64,000 nucleotides of DNA, taken from Amphirosellinia nigrospora (lineage: Eukaryota; Ascomycota; Sordariomycetes; Xylariales; Xylariaceae). Every line of letters begins with the position of its first letter. Position 1 is the first letter of the stretch. Position numbers and translations under genes: made by a program. Shown here piece by piece: positions 33,078 to 45,009 of the stretch. The stretch covers positions 1,294,001-1,358,000 of the forward strand of contig SCHM01000001.1 of NCBI GenBank assembly GCA_004123355.1, given 5' to 3'. A model generated the notes under the pieces. It saw only the letters and a list, made by a program, of their open reading frames with translations, had not been told where the DNA came from and did not search any database.

Positions 33078-35286
33078 TTATTCAATACATATCCTTCGCA
33101 CCGTTTGAGTTCCCATCTCGTCCCTGATCCCGTCACCCATTATTCCTTGGACATGGTAAGCTCCGAGAAACACGTAGTTCCCGTTCTCAAGTGGCCGCAA
33201 AAGTACTGGTTTGGGAGCACCATTTAGAATCCATACCTCATCTCCAGCCTTGGCCGATGAACCCCCTAAACCATATCTCCTGATTTTCCTAGTGATGAAG
33301 TAGCATTTATTCAGACCGAGTTTGGATAATTTTTCGAATATGGACCCCTTAAAATGTGACATTGCCGCGTCGGTGAGGTTAATCTCAGTATCTGCGGGTC
33401 CTATCCCTAGTAGCTGTCTTAGCTCTGATAAGAGGTCAGCTTCTATGGCTCGATGTTGTATTGATATAATCTCTCTTGTGAAGTATATGCCTGACAGGAT
33501 GGTTTGCTCCGTATGAGAATTACTCGAATTTCCTCCGTTGAAAACTTTTCGCAACAAGTCAGCATCTGGCAAAAACGGATGGCTATTGGGCTCTAACGAG
33601 CCTAGTTCAGTAATGATACGAAGCCAGTTGTCAATTCGTTATCCGTCGAAGGGAAATTGGCGCCTCCCATTAAACTCGCTATTATAGCAGGAAAGTATAG
33701 GCCTACTACTTTCGGTGCGGGCGCCACCTGTTGGTATTCATCCTGCATAAGAAGTCTCCACAACAAATCTACACGATTTCTGTAAACAAAGAACATTAGA
33801 GCGATGACAGTAGCCCCTAGAGAAACAGTGCTTACATCCTATTCCGGTCCACATCCAAGGCCAGGGCAAGCAAGCCCTTCACGTTATGAGCGACGTGACT
33901 AACTACATCATAGCAAAAACCATGAACAGAGAGCAGCCTTCCATCAAGGACTTTGATGTCCGGCTGGCAACCCCAAAGCGACATCGTATAATCTCCATCG
34001 TCTGGGTAACCACCAAATCGGAATAGGCTCCCATCGACTTTTGTGTAATCGGGACACCACGACGGAAGGCCCATGATAGTTTTCTCATTGTTTTGGCAAA
34101 CGAAATTCAAAAACCCGAGTTGTTTATACCGAATGGCGATATGAGATGTCGCTTTTACATAGACAGTATGCGTTGGTAACGTATAATCCGGATATATTGT
34201 ATGTGATGAGTCGGGTTGAAACTCGGCCGTTATTGCCAGGATCCCAAAGATCCTATCGCGTGGGTCAGTTGATTCGCATCTTGCGCCCAAAGCCACGACA
34301 TCTAAAAATTTAGGTAACTTCCCTTTCTCAAGGGTACGTCTGACTGCGCCGAGAACGCCTAGTATCCTTAAAGTTTCTGTAAAGGACCCTGCTCTCCCAA
34401 GGATTTGAAGCGCACGACTTTTTACAATGTCGAACCCAACATCTGCAAGTAAAGGAATAGTACCCCTCGTTATTGCCATATATTGCCCTAACCTTATCAA
34501 ACCATGAAAATCTGTGAACTGTGAACCGCACTGCAAAGCGAGCCTAGGGGCCAGAGCTACTTCTTGCAGAACCCAGATCCTTGAAAACCAGGTATGTGAT
34601 AGAAAGATCACTAGTGCGGTCATCGTATCTTTAGGTATTTTATTTGCAATATGTACGAAAACTCGTTGAAACTTTGATTGGTTGTTAATGGTAGGTGAGT
34701 TCACCATTTCCGTCCAGGCATTGTCAAGTTCGTTGTTTAGTGCGAGCTGAAAGATTAGCTTCACAGCACTTTTGGTAGAGTCGGTTTTTTCCCCCAACCA
34801 TATAACGCACAAGCTCGATTTCTTGTATACTCCCCCATATACGACACCTGTGTGGAGCGCTCGAACAGATCGTCTTGGTCAATACACAGAGCGTCGATCC
34901 AGTATAGGTCTAATAGCCTCGACGAGCCGAGGTTTCGATAAGCCCCTCCACGTTTTCGGTGCATCGATTGAGCACATCGTCATTCCTGAATATCCTTTGC
35001 CCCCAGCGTAAGTAACGAAGTGCTGTTCGAAGATTACGAGTACAGCGTAACAGATATCCTTGACAATGAATGGGGAAACAGCGAGGCTCTTGGTGAAAAT
35101 GTGATAGGTTGGATCAGGTGGGTGGGAAGGCTCCCCCCAAGTATAAGAGAGAGCAATGTAGTCTGGACAAGACGATAAGGGGTAATCGTGTAGCGTAATA
35201 TGCAGATCGTCGTATAAGTTTTCGCGCACCGTCTCGTTTACAGGATCTCGATGAATTCGCAGTAAACGGATCCAACCTTCTTGCAA
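33078..35286 (-). pseudogene. HET-domain protein 3, apparently frame-broken
   Basis: From the Met at 35286: WIRLLRIHRDP, YIALSYTWGEP (HET block 1), then after frame slips DLYWIDALCIDQDDLFERST (block 2), CVIWLGEKTD, LSHTWFSRIWVLQEVALAPRLALQCG (block 3). A long C-terminal region follows: CESTDPRDRIFGILAI, GLPSWCPDY, a GTAAGC...TTTACAG intron near 33837-33785, NRVDLLWRLLMQDEYQ, and a tail ending at 33078. At least four single-base frame losses are needed, one in a five-C run on the plus strand near 34820-34830. If these are sequence errors, this is a normal HET protein of about 710 residues. Overall order is intact, which speaks against old decay. Confidence 0.78.
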
Positions 35287-36869
35287 CGCCGTATAGTTTA
35301 GTATGGATGAGGCTTCCGTCTCTTGTAACCATGCTCAACTTGGAGGTTGGGATCACCATCGGGCGGTGCCACTAGGGCAGCAGGCGATTCGTCCATTGGC
35401 TTTGAATGGCACGAAATCGGCTGGCGATTATCGAGGCACGAAAAGGATTTGTGTTTACGATGCAAGCAGCAATAGTATCGACTGATGCTCAACTTGTCGC
35501 CCTTTGGCTATAAAAGCATTCTCGGGAGGGGAGGGAAGATATTTGTCAAGATGCTATTGATATGTTGCATTGTGCTGGCGGCCCAACCTGGCCACCAATA
35601 AGGAGTAAATTAAATTGCGAAAGCGTTCCAGCTGCTTGGAGAGAAGTGTCATTAGGCAGCGGGGTAAAGTAATTATGTCCCAAATGTATGAACCGATCCT
35701 GGTAGAATACTTAGGTAGGAACAGCTTTTTCGTTCTTAAAATGATTTACTGCAAGCACATATATTAAAAAGGCCGTCATTGAGTCTTGTATATCGCCATC
35801 TAAACGAACCAGCTCCGCAGTTTTCATCTCATGCTTCGACTTGCCCTGTTTTCAAGATCTCATTTGCTCTCCTAACAAAGCCTCAACAAATTTCCTATCA
35901 ATCGCCCTTAAATTTGCACTCAAAGCGCCGGAAGCGCGTTAAGTATCATACGTTAACTTTCCCCGCGCCCTCGGCCAACCACTCGAAGAAATTCGGCGTT
36001 ACCAGAACTAGCAATCAAGCCTTACAGGGATTTTCAATCCCCCTGAGCCCACCCGGTCGTAACCTGTCGACGACCTTGCCGTAGCTACACTCGTAAGAGT
36101 TTCAGGCACGGTGGAGGTCCTTGCCAGGCTGACACTAAGGACAGCCAGCTGATGAAGAGAATGTATGAGCTTCGAGAACCCCTGGCGGAGAGATTTACTT
36201 CTAGGAACGCATTTAAGGTGTTGGTGCTATTATTATTCTATAGTTGGCATGGACAATATCAGGTCAATAAACGTTCTAAATTGTCTTTTGCATTAATTAC
36301 CCCCTCATGCATACCATCAACCAAGCTCGGGCGGCAGCAGCTCGTCTTTTTCAGCTCCAAAATTTAGGTGCTCAACTTCCTTGCCTTCGCCGAAAGTTGT
36401 GTAGCATTTTGGAGGCATCTTACCAACACCCCGGAGGATCTCAACACTGGCAATTCTTCCTAAAATCCCAATATTATTTGCAACACCCACGCTGGCGTCT
36501 CCGATTGGTTTTATATCACCATTACGCACTATTGAGAATTATTCCATACTGGCGTACTCCGTGCTTGGTCTCTGTGGCTTCCCCGTGAATCTATTATTAT
36601 TGACTGCCCTATCAGTTCCTTAGTTATTGCCACAGGTTCGCGGTGCACCTATCTTCATATTTGTTTGATTTCTCGTAAGCTCACCCCTAATCTCGCCAAA
36701 TCTACTGCCAAGACCCCTATTCTGACCGGGGGGTACCCTCAGTTATCTGATTCCTCAAGGCTAAGGGTGGCCTTCTGCTACTCTTAGCGAGGTTATAGAG
36801 GCTGTTTCGGCATGGTGGCCTAAAAAGTGGCATAAGACAGAAAACCACCGCCATACTGTTTAATCACGT
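35287..36869. other. Intergenic
   Basis: Several short open frames on both strands, none with recognisable features. 36170-36600 is pyrimidine-rich. No repeat family recognised. Confidence 0.4.
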
Positions 36870-37720
36870 TTACATATTTACTGGCGCGTTGACTTGAAGA
36901 GCCTTTTTAAACGCAATCTTGTTTTCGATGCGGCTGATGCGGCCAACCTTGCGCGCTGACTCCGACGTCTTGGCCTCAGTGTATTCGAGGGCGTCGTCAC
37001 CCACATTACCTAACTTGGCGATCTCCTCGTACACAAGCGGAACGGTGCCGTTTGCTGCAAAGACCGATTGGGTTGCCTTTACAACTGGAAAAAAAAAAAA
37101 AAAAACACAAACAGAGGGTAAAGGAGAAGTAGGAGGCTGTACCATCCTTACGCCGGCCTTCTATGATCTTAGCGATTTTCAAGTCCGCCTTTCTCCCAGA
37201 AGCTCCTTAACCCGGATGCTCAACGCTTCCACAGCAGCAGTGTCGACTCTGACGGCATTGCCATACCCCTTGACTAGACCAACGTTGGTCAGGCCCATGC
37301 TGATGGCCAAGTCCATCTTCTGGCGCGTTAGCTTCTTTACAACGGCGGTGGCCTGGCGCTGGTCGACTGAACCCGAGAAGAGCTGGTGCGCAAGTCAATA
37401 AATCGTCCCACTATTTAAGTGATTGCGCATAGCAGACAAGTGTTTATGAGCTCGAGCGCAGCGTCTTTAATACTATTAGTGCTATTCGCAACATGTTTTG
37501 ACTTTACCGATGGCTCTTGCGCAACAAACTCTGCTATATATTTCCACGCCATCACCACCACAACGTAATCGCTGATAATTGCAAGCAAGTCGGCCTGTCG
37601 TTGCCTAGCCTCGCGGATTCGGCTGAAAAGCTTGATGGATTGGTCGAGAAGACCGGCGGCTGCCGCGACGGCTCCAAATACATCGGCCGAGGTCTATGTT
37701 AGTTTGCTTCCCCTTTATAA
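36870..37720 (-). pseudogene. N-terminal-type domain of fungal STAND/NLR-like proteins, isolated and broken
   Basis: Pieces in order on the minus strand: DVFGAVAAAAGLLDQSIKLF then SRIREARQRQADLLAIISDY (37690-37570); LAHQLFSGSVDQRQATAVVK and ISMGLTNVGLVKGYGNAVRV then VDTAAVEALSIRVKELLGE (37400-37190); KIAKIIEGRRKDG; a GTACAG...TTTTTCCAG intron (about 37142-37086); and VVKATQSVFAANGTVPLVYEE up to a stop at 36870. This resembles the alpha-helical head found before NACHT or NB-ARC cores in fungal NLR-like proteins (SesA-like in style). No nucleotide-binding core follows within the window. At least one single-base loss near 37190. Its class is inference. Confidence 0.45.
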
Positions 37721-38253
37721 CTAGTTTTATCTTACACAACTATACAGCGACAAGATCGGGACTTCACGCTAATGATCTACTATAAGAACCAGTTCTAACT
37801 ATATTTACGATGGTTAGGCTACTGTACGCATAAAACCAATGGTTCGCCATATAACCAGACCTATATATATAGATACGGAGATACTACCCAGGAGAAGGCT
37901 GTCCACTAAACAATAAACATATGGCTAACAATAGTGAGATCGGGAAGGCGCCGCACTACTGCAGACCTACTTGTGCCGCGTAGCCAAGATGTCAATTCCT
38001 ACACGATATACTTGGAGAATTACCTAGCTCTTGCTGACACTCTTTGAAGGGATATATTCAACGCCAAGTGGCCCGCTGTCATTCGCTACCTACATCGTAA
38101 ATCGGCTCCCTTACCCTACTTCCAAGTTTATCCCTTGCAGCAGTGCTGACCGCCAAAACGGACACCAAGTTCTAGCCTTGTCGCCAGAAGAGAAATGCTG
38201 TGCCCTCTAACGACGATTTTATCATTAGTTAATACAACTTTGTAGGAGCCGGG
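37721..38253. other. Intergenic
   Basis: AT-rich. A TATATATATA stretch near 37860. No gene recognised. Confidence 0.4.
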
Positions 38254-40694
38254 ATGATTACACCAGAGCCTTACAAAGCACTGATAGTCCCATCAAGCGG
38301 CGAGATCAGGACGATGAACAAATATGAGCGCCTTGAGATCACCATGGAAATCGAGTTAAATGCAACCGATAATGTTCTCTCCGACGCTTCGACAAGGAGG
38401 TCATCTCAGAGCAGTGCATCGCTGATAGAAGGCAACACGAGTCGTCAGAGCTATACTAGCCGGGAACGCCGTCGCCGGTCATCCGACGATAACCTCTCCC
38501 TAGATATCCCCGACGCCGACCGGGCAGGGCTGAGTCCGGTCCACCACCGAACTATTCTGCGAACCTCACACGCGCCGTCATGCACGAACGACTCGTGTCT
38601 TCGCGGGCCGAGACATTCATGAACTTATACGACGCCATTGCTCGCTTCTTGGGCTCTTTCTCGGCGCAAGGCAGAGCGCCTTTTAAAACATTCCATCCCA
38701 GTCTCAGGACGAAGTATTGAATAGAGATAGATCGCCGAGCGAGCGCGACGATAGCACGAGCCCCATAACCTAGACACGCAGCTTACGCCCGATCCCTTCG
38801 GTATGCCGGGGATTGTGTACACAACAAACCAGAACTCGGCCACGACGGTGGCAGACCAGGGTCTTTCTAGAGACAAGGAGTGGGAAGCTCACAGGGAGCA
38901 TATTAGCAACGTGCTGATGCGACTCTTGCAGTGGAAAGATGAATTTCAAGACGGTGATTTGCACGCCCTACTTCGTGGCATGTCGAGTATAGCCGCCGAA
39001 GGAGAGGAGGCTGTTAAATCTCTTCTGTTGAGCATTGGAGAAAGGCTAAGTGATTGTAAGTAAGACAAAGTCGGTAAAAGCATAAGACGGCTACTATTTT
39101 GGTGGCTTCTACGTTATAGTAGTCGAATATCAGATTGACAAACCCAAGATGAATGATCGTTTTCGGCACGCGGACAAGAATCTGAGTGATTGTATACAAA
39201 GAGGGAAAGAAGCTCAATGTTATTTACGAAGCCGTGATGATTCTTCATCTATCGCCAGCGAAGGTACAATTATTTCGGATGCAGAACTTGCATACGCCGT
39301 CGACCGCCAACTAAACAGATTGGATGACGACCTAGACGCTCTTTCGAGATAAAGATCCCGACCCTACTTAACAGCAACGACGCATGTTGACGAAACGCAA
39401 AACCATGGACAAATCGTCTTCTTTACAGAACCATTCGACTCCCGGGAAGCCAGTGGCCTCGCTTCCTTCGTCGCATAGAATCGTGGATCTACACTTCCAC
39501 CGGAATCCAATCGCATACAGACCTATTCTCTGCCCTTCGAGCCCACCCATAACTTCTGGAGTCAGCTCACATCCGATTCCACGAAAATGAGGAAATTCAA
39601 CGAGGCGGACCAATGGGTTTCGATACAGGAAAGACTTGAGCAAGTCCGGCTGCAATGGCGACGCACGCGGCCGCCTCCGGATCTCGGACACCAGCTGCGC
39701 CTCAACAAATATCTGGATTTCACAATTTTGATATCATCCGACCCAACCGTGTTCCAGGCAGACAGATTCCAGGAATCGGTGGCGAGCTTTGAGCAAAGCC
39801 AGAGAGAGCCCGTAGAATCTCCAATAGCCCGTTTTTCTAAGTTGCGGATCAGACTCGTCGACCACGACATTTGCGCTGATATCATCCAGGCATTCCGTGA
39901 CGCCATCCCAAGATTACACCACAACCCCAATTTCGAGGCTACTGGCCCCTTTTTGGCGTCTCTCGAGTCCGTCGAGTTTACCATGGCATTGCTAGACAGC
40001 GTACCCAGTTGATTAATATACCACAACTTCCCTCAGGGCAATGAGGTTGCCAAGGCTATTGGCGTCTCGATGCAGACGGCCCTTCCTTGATGAATGCTGG
40101 GACTCGTGTGGAAACCTGCTCAGCCAAGTGCGTGAAACTTTCCCCTCATTAGACCACGACGCCGAATCCCAGCGGGCCAAGCAACGGTACGTGCGGAACC
40201 TGATTCTCCTGCAACTCAGGCGTCTCGACTCCTTGCGGGTCAACCGCGCTCTAATGACAGCATGGACTTTGCTACAGCCAGTGGTGCACGGGCTAGTATC
40301 AAAACTACAAGACTGCACCCCCATGCCCAAATCCAAGACGGAAATGGAAACGCAGCCTGCGCTACACACTATTTCCCCAGGTTTAAATATGTCATTCCCA
40401 CCAGCGTACCTCCTCTGCTACGCCGTGCCGGCCACGGGGAATGGCATTAGTCGGTCTACCAACCCGCCGCAGCGTAGCTCAACCGCCAGCGTTGCTTTTG
40501 TTGGCGAGGATACGACTGAGCTGGGGGCTTCATTGTGTACGAAACAGCTTGGTGATGAGTTTATCAACCGCAATGGTACCTTAGATACAGACACATATGC
40601 ATCGACAGCCATATGTGTCCATGACAATAGCGCAGGCACAGGGGCTATGGAGAAACGATTACAGCGTTGGTTGCTGAGACACAGGACAGTGTGA
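38254..40694 (+). CDS. Unrecognised Ser-rich fungal protein (several frame breaks)
   Basis: Successive open frames look like one gene. 38254-38622 is a Ser/Arg-rich head. In the next frame come RAVMHERLVSSRAETFMNLY and IARFLGSFSAQG. 38803-39055 has HISNVLMRLLQWKDEFQDGD and GMSSIAAEGEEAVKSLLLSI, then a GTAAGT intron (39056 to about 39148). 39149-39352 is acidic and Ser-rich; 39587-40012 holds a helical segment (EADQWVSIQERLEQVRLQWR); 40041-40694 has YVRNLILLQLRRLDSLRVNR and a polar tail. Each join looks like a single-base loss, and there may also be unseen introns. Expected length is about 750 residues. I do not recognise the family. It may belong to accessory fungal proteins near HET/NLR loci, but nothing proves it. 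Confidence 0.45.
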
Positions 40695-41574
40695 GTTCTA
40701 TAATTTAAGGGTATTTATGGTTGCCATAGTGTTGGCGGTATTCAATAGTACGCGATACTGAATATAAGTTTGCCTACTCATGTATTCTTGGGATAACGAC
40801 ATACCAATAAGGAATATAGTATGAGCCGTACTTGTACTGTCGTTATTCTTACTATTCTTAAAATCAAATGTTATCCTGAAAAGTCTGTGACGAGTGCAGG
40901 TTTGGCACGGTTGTCTGCCACGCTACCCCTATTTTCGCTATTAGTAGCTCCCCCCAAGACGCCTCAAAGGCGCTCCTCTCGGCCCTTTCTAGCTCAACCA
41001 GTACTGCTGAATGAAAGGGGATATGATACACTGCAGCCACGTATATATAAGAGAGAAATACAGCAACGAAATCTGTGTTTTTACACATCTTCGCCCCTGT
41101 TCATCTACTGTCACAAGGCATCTCCTGATCTCACGATACCTTGTCCAACACACCAAAACACTCACCTTCCTAGGCCTCATATAGACTCCGTGGGAACAAA
41201 GGACCTAGATGTATATAGCCATGGGCTAGCCCCCAGGGACCCTTAGACTCCCTGCGCAACAACAGATATCAATATACACCCCATACCCTGATAGTGAGGT
41301 CCTGACATCTACCCCTTTTTCCCTGGGCCTAATTTGCCCTTGTACTTCACTCGCAGTACTTCAATACAGACACCATCAAACTCAAGATCTCCTTAACAGA
41401 TGTGCCTCCTGCGACCTACTCGGACAAGTGCAACAGTCGGAGAGACAGGGCCCACAAACTCTTCTCGCCGTCCAGATCGAAAGCGTGTGGTGCAACACCG
41501 ACAGCCAGTGTACCACCCTCGGGGATCGGGCCAGCTTCCTGGCAGTCCTCTAGATAGACACTACCCTTGCCTTC
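40695..41574. other. Intergenic; left flank of terpene cluster
   Basis: No gene recognised. Holds one copy of a transposon-end-like sequence at 41321-41355 (listed separately). Confidence 0.4.
41321..41355 (-). repeat. Single copy of the MITE-like end sequence
   Basis: The minus-strand pattern GCGAGTGAAGTACAAGGGCA followed by AATTAGGCCC resembles both ends of the element at 47097-47940 (left end GCGAGTGAAATACCTGGGCA). No partner end was found nearby, so it may be a solo or truncated copy. Confidence 0.45.
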
Positions 41575-42486
41575 CTATTCCTTACCGAGTGCAGCCGTCA
41601 TGGTTGTGGCAGCGCCCTGAGCCGGGCTCTTCCCATACCTTCTCGAGGGCTCGCTCGAACCCCACTGCTTCAATGTTTCCGGGTCGACGTGGCGCTGCAG
41701 GCCTGTGGTAATGCCACCAGGCATCAGCGAGAGGCCGTGCAGACCCCTTGAACCCCTTCGGCGCTCAATCTCGTTCGTCATCCAGATACAAGCTGTCTTG
41801 GCATTGCCGTATGCCTTCCATGCCTCGTACTCACCATCGAGGTTAATGTTGTTGAGGACAACGGAACTCATGTGATGGCCCGCGGAAGAGACGTTGACGA
41901 CGCGGGAATGGAATTTGGGTGTGGAACTGGACAAGAGCGTCTGCTCGAGTAGCTTATAGAGAAGTAAATGGCCGAGATAGTTGATGGCAAGTTGCGACTC
42001 GAAGCCATCCGCCGTCTTGGCCTGTGGACATGCCATGATCCCGCATTATTGACCAAGACATTGAGCTGGGTCGATTTGGACAGAAAGGACTTGGCCGCGG
42101 CGCGGACGCTTTCCATGGAGCCAATGTCTAGCTCAAGTAGCTCCACACGGCCGGGTTCGAGAATCTCTTCCAGAGCTCGCTTTCCCTTCTCCACGTCACG
42201 AACGCCCAGATACACTTTACCACCAGTTGCGGCGAGCGCACGACCAGTTTCAATGCCAATGCCTCCGGAGGACCCGGTGAGAAGAAAGACCTGAGTTGAG
42301 TCAATTGCAGTTCTGATTTTCAGCAGCAGCCATGTTCACCTTGTCCTTCATGGTGCCGATCCGGTCGTTGTCCCTGAGAATGTCAAGGGCTGTAGGCCGG
42401 GCGTCACCGGGCCCATTCTGCTCCAAGAAGGCCTGAGTGTACTTGCGATTCTTGCCATGGTGATTGCTGATAAGCGGGTTGGCCAT
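41575..42486 (-). CDS. Short-chain dehydrogenase/reductase (RDH/WWOX-like), cluster member (one frame break)
   Basis: Exon 1, 42486-42340, and exon 2 from 42290, with a GTGAACATGG...CTCAG intron. Features: cofactor site VFLLTGSSGGIGIETGRAL, LGVRDVEKG, LNVLVNNAG, SSAGHH and the active site YGNAKTACIWM with the Tyr-x3-Lys pair. The frame slips by one base in a CCC run at about 42040, just after NNAG. The exon sum then matches 287 residues, normal for the family. It probably oxidises or reduces a hydroxyl/keto group on a terpenoid. It lies 760 bases from the terpene synthase and reads in the same direction. Confidence 0.8.
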
Positions 42487-43246
42487 TGTGGTGATTGTGA
42501 TGATGGTGGTTAGCTGATAAAGGGACCTTGCAAATTGGTGCGGGGAAGAAGGTGGAATACCACTGACCGTGTTTCCTTGCTGGTGTTTCACAGGTTGTTA
42601 ACCAAATAGGATCCGCGGCCGATACGCAAACTATACAAATCCAGTACATAGTACGCCCAAAGCAGTCAGCTGATAGATGGCTCGGGGATTTTCTCAATTA
42701 GGGTTGGGAAACGCAAGAGCCGCACAAGCGGGCTGACGAGAACAAAGTCCCGGCCGTCGGTTCACCGGAATTAATGATGAGCGGTACTTCTAATTTGAAG
42801 CTTTGCTTGAGTTTTATAACGGAGATACAACTAAAATCAAAAAAGGGGTTTTTTGTCGAGTTACGGGTGGTGCACGAACCACACGTAATCCATATAGTCC
42901 ACAACAGCTTACCCTGACTAGGGGTGCCTCCAGTAAAAATAGAATAAAAAATTCGTCTTTTTATAATTAAGAACCTATTTTAGCTATAGTTATTGTTGTA
43001 TATATAAGCTTTAAGAACGCAAGTCTATGTCACAGGAGTTACCAGTGCACTTAGCAAAGTATATGTCAGAAAAGCGCACAACTAATTACATAACTCGCGC
43101 TCCGAATTGAAATGTTACCGTTGGTGGCTACGGCGAGCAGATTATGCTGATACCCAGTGCATTTAGTAAACCGCTCAGTCAATTCTCTGGGCTCCATCAA
43201 TCTAACGCTCGTTAAGCTTCTGTCTATTCTTAGTGAGTCTATACAT
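42487..43246. other. Intergenic between SDR and terpene synthase
   Basis: Holds the dehydrogenase promoter and synthase 3' end. AT-rich at 42820-43060. No gene recognised. Confidence 0.4.
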
Positions 43247-44349
43247 TTAGTTGTACCGACGCGTGGTCTTGCTCCACTGCTCATTGCCGCTCATCTGGTA
43301 CTCTAAGCCCTTCATGTACGCCTTAGCAGCTTCAGAGCAGCCCTCTGGAGATGCGATTTTCTCTGCCACGATCTCGTCATGCACAGTCTCCCACTCCCGG
43401 GTCATGGACCAAAGCACGCGCTTCGTTGCAGGTATACCAAGCTTAGTCTCCTCTGCCATCACCCTTACAGCTGAACAAAGGAAGGCTCCCTCCTTATGCC
43501 CAGTCCGAGACGCTTTCTCCTCTTTTTCATAACTGTATATGTCGTTGACTACCGAAAGCTGCTTTGCACAGTTGGCTTCTAGGCCTTTCATACTCTGGAG
43601 CTCATCTGCACTGAGTCTAAGTCCCATCGAGAATCTCATCAGCGCCGAAAGCAACCTAGCCCCATAGTTAGTATGACGAGCTCGAATCTATGGGCGAGAA
43701 CATACGCCTTGCCTACATCCCTCTCACGATATTCGAGATAGTGTCCCAGTTCTTGGATGGTCAAACGCGCGCGATCTGTCTGCGCGCGCATGAACACGAA
43801 GGTCGGTTCGAGAACTTCGTCGGCCAGCTCCTTGTCATGGGTGCGCATGCTTTCCCAAAGGTCATAGAGGATGAACTCTTCTGGTTTGGTTCGGTCTGGA
43901 AGGACGTCTCCACGCGATATCGGGATCAATCTATTGTTGTAGGCTTCTCCTTCAGCGAAGGACATGTGCTCAAGAACATCTGAGCTCGTCAGTAAAGCCT
44001 ATTTTATAGCTCAAGTCCTCTTGCACTCACCATCAATGAGGAAGAGCACTGTAAGTAATCGGCACGCGAAGTGGATGCGATCGTCCAGTGCGAGAGGGAA
44101 GTAGAGACAAGTCACCTCGGAAAACTTGGCATCCAAGAATGTGCGAACAGCCTTGAAGCTTGGAAACTTCCAATTCTCCAGAAAATATCCATCGACTTCG
44201 TCCTGTACCTCCTTCAGCCGCGGATGGCAAAGGTACGACCACTGAGTAGAAGGAGTAGTCATCGTTGTGTTATTTCCTGGCCTAATTATCCCTTTGGCCT
44301 CCACGAACGGTTGGACTGAAAAAGAAGTGGTCTCTACTAAGGTAGCCAT
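43247..44349 (-). CDS. ari1: Aristolochene synthase homologue (class I sesquiterpene synthase)
   Basis: Three exons, 44349-44031, 43979-43706 and 43655-43247, with GTGAGT and GTATGT donors and exact phases, give 333 residues with no break. Class I motifs: the aspartate-rich DDVLEH, split by intron 1 between the two Asp, and NDIYSYEKE (NSE/DTE metal site). PHSLs typical of aristolochene synthases are visible: FPLALDDRIHFACRLLTVLF, PISRGDVLPDR, LYDLWESMRTHDKELADEVL, FVFMRAQTDRARL and a C-terminal GLEYQMSGNEQWSKTT. These match the fungal ARI1 group in sequence and length (about 330-340). It would turn farnesyl diphosphate into aristolochene or a close eremophilane, using Mg2+. It is the backbone gene of the surrounding cluster. 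Confidence 0.92.
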
Positions 44350-45009
44350 GTCGATCGTATGGTAATGCTAGTCGAGTTCGAAGTTATACATCGCTTATAA
44401 AAACATTCAGTAGGTGCGAGGAGGCATTATTTGACTCATTTGGGCGACATATCATCTTGAAATACCGGAGTTCAGAAAATCTGGTGTTCAGTCCAAGTTA
44501 GCGCCTTGTCAGTAAGCTGCCGTTTCGATGCGTCGGACCGAGAACCGCACCTATCCGCAACCTCACGGGAAACCTCCTGAATAGGCAAATTCCCGAAGTC
44601 GAGTACAGCGCCCTCACAAACACAGAACACCCCCGCAAACATAGAACGCTGGAAATGTTGGTCGTATTTTTAAATGGAGCGGGACTCAGATGGGTTTCGA
44701 ACCTATTTGGATGGCTACGGGTTAGCTAAGATTACCCACCTCCCAGGTCATTCCTCTGACTCCGCCGCCGCCGCCGAAGGCCGATGACGAGAACCTATAG
44801 ATCTTAGTAGTACGCTGCAAGGCGTAGCCGAGGCTTACAATGCTACACGCGGCTGACGATGCTAAACATGGCTGAAAATCCTATACGTGCGAAGAAGCGA
44901 GTCATTTAGAAGGTATTAAATAAAGGTGCTGGCCTCAGAGTTGCGTAGTACCTTTTTGCTTGATATCTTCGGTTCCAAATTTGGATTCGATATTTTTCTG
45001 ATCATCATC
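44350..45009. promoter_or_regulatory. Divergent region between terpene synthase and FAD oxidase
   Basis: About 660 bases between the divergent ATGs of the synthase and the oxidase, so it should hold both promoters. It includes a tRNA-like stretch at 44683-44760 and a repeated GCTGACGATGCTAAAC/GCTACACGCGGC-type run near 44830-44890. Confidence 0.5.
44683..44760 (-). repeat. tRNA-like stretch (B-box present), not a working tRNA
   Basis: On the minus strand there is a B-box-like AGGTTCGAAACC (near 44692-44703) with a CTGAGTCCCG end behind it and a TGACCTGGGAGG A-box-like word in front. The acceptor arms do not pair well. It could be a degraded tRNA or a SINE head. Confidence 0.3.

Noticed and set aside
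43690-43983. Plus-strand frame of 97 codons
   Set aside because: Antisense to terpene synthase exon 2, whose motifs are clear.
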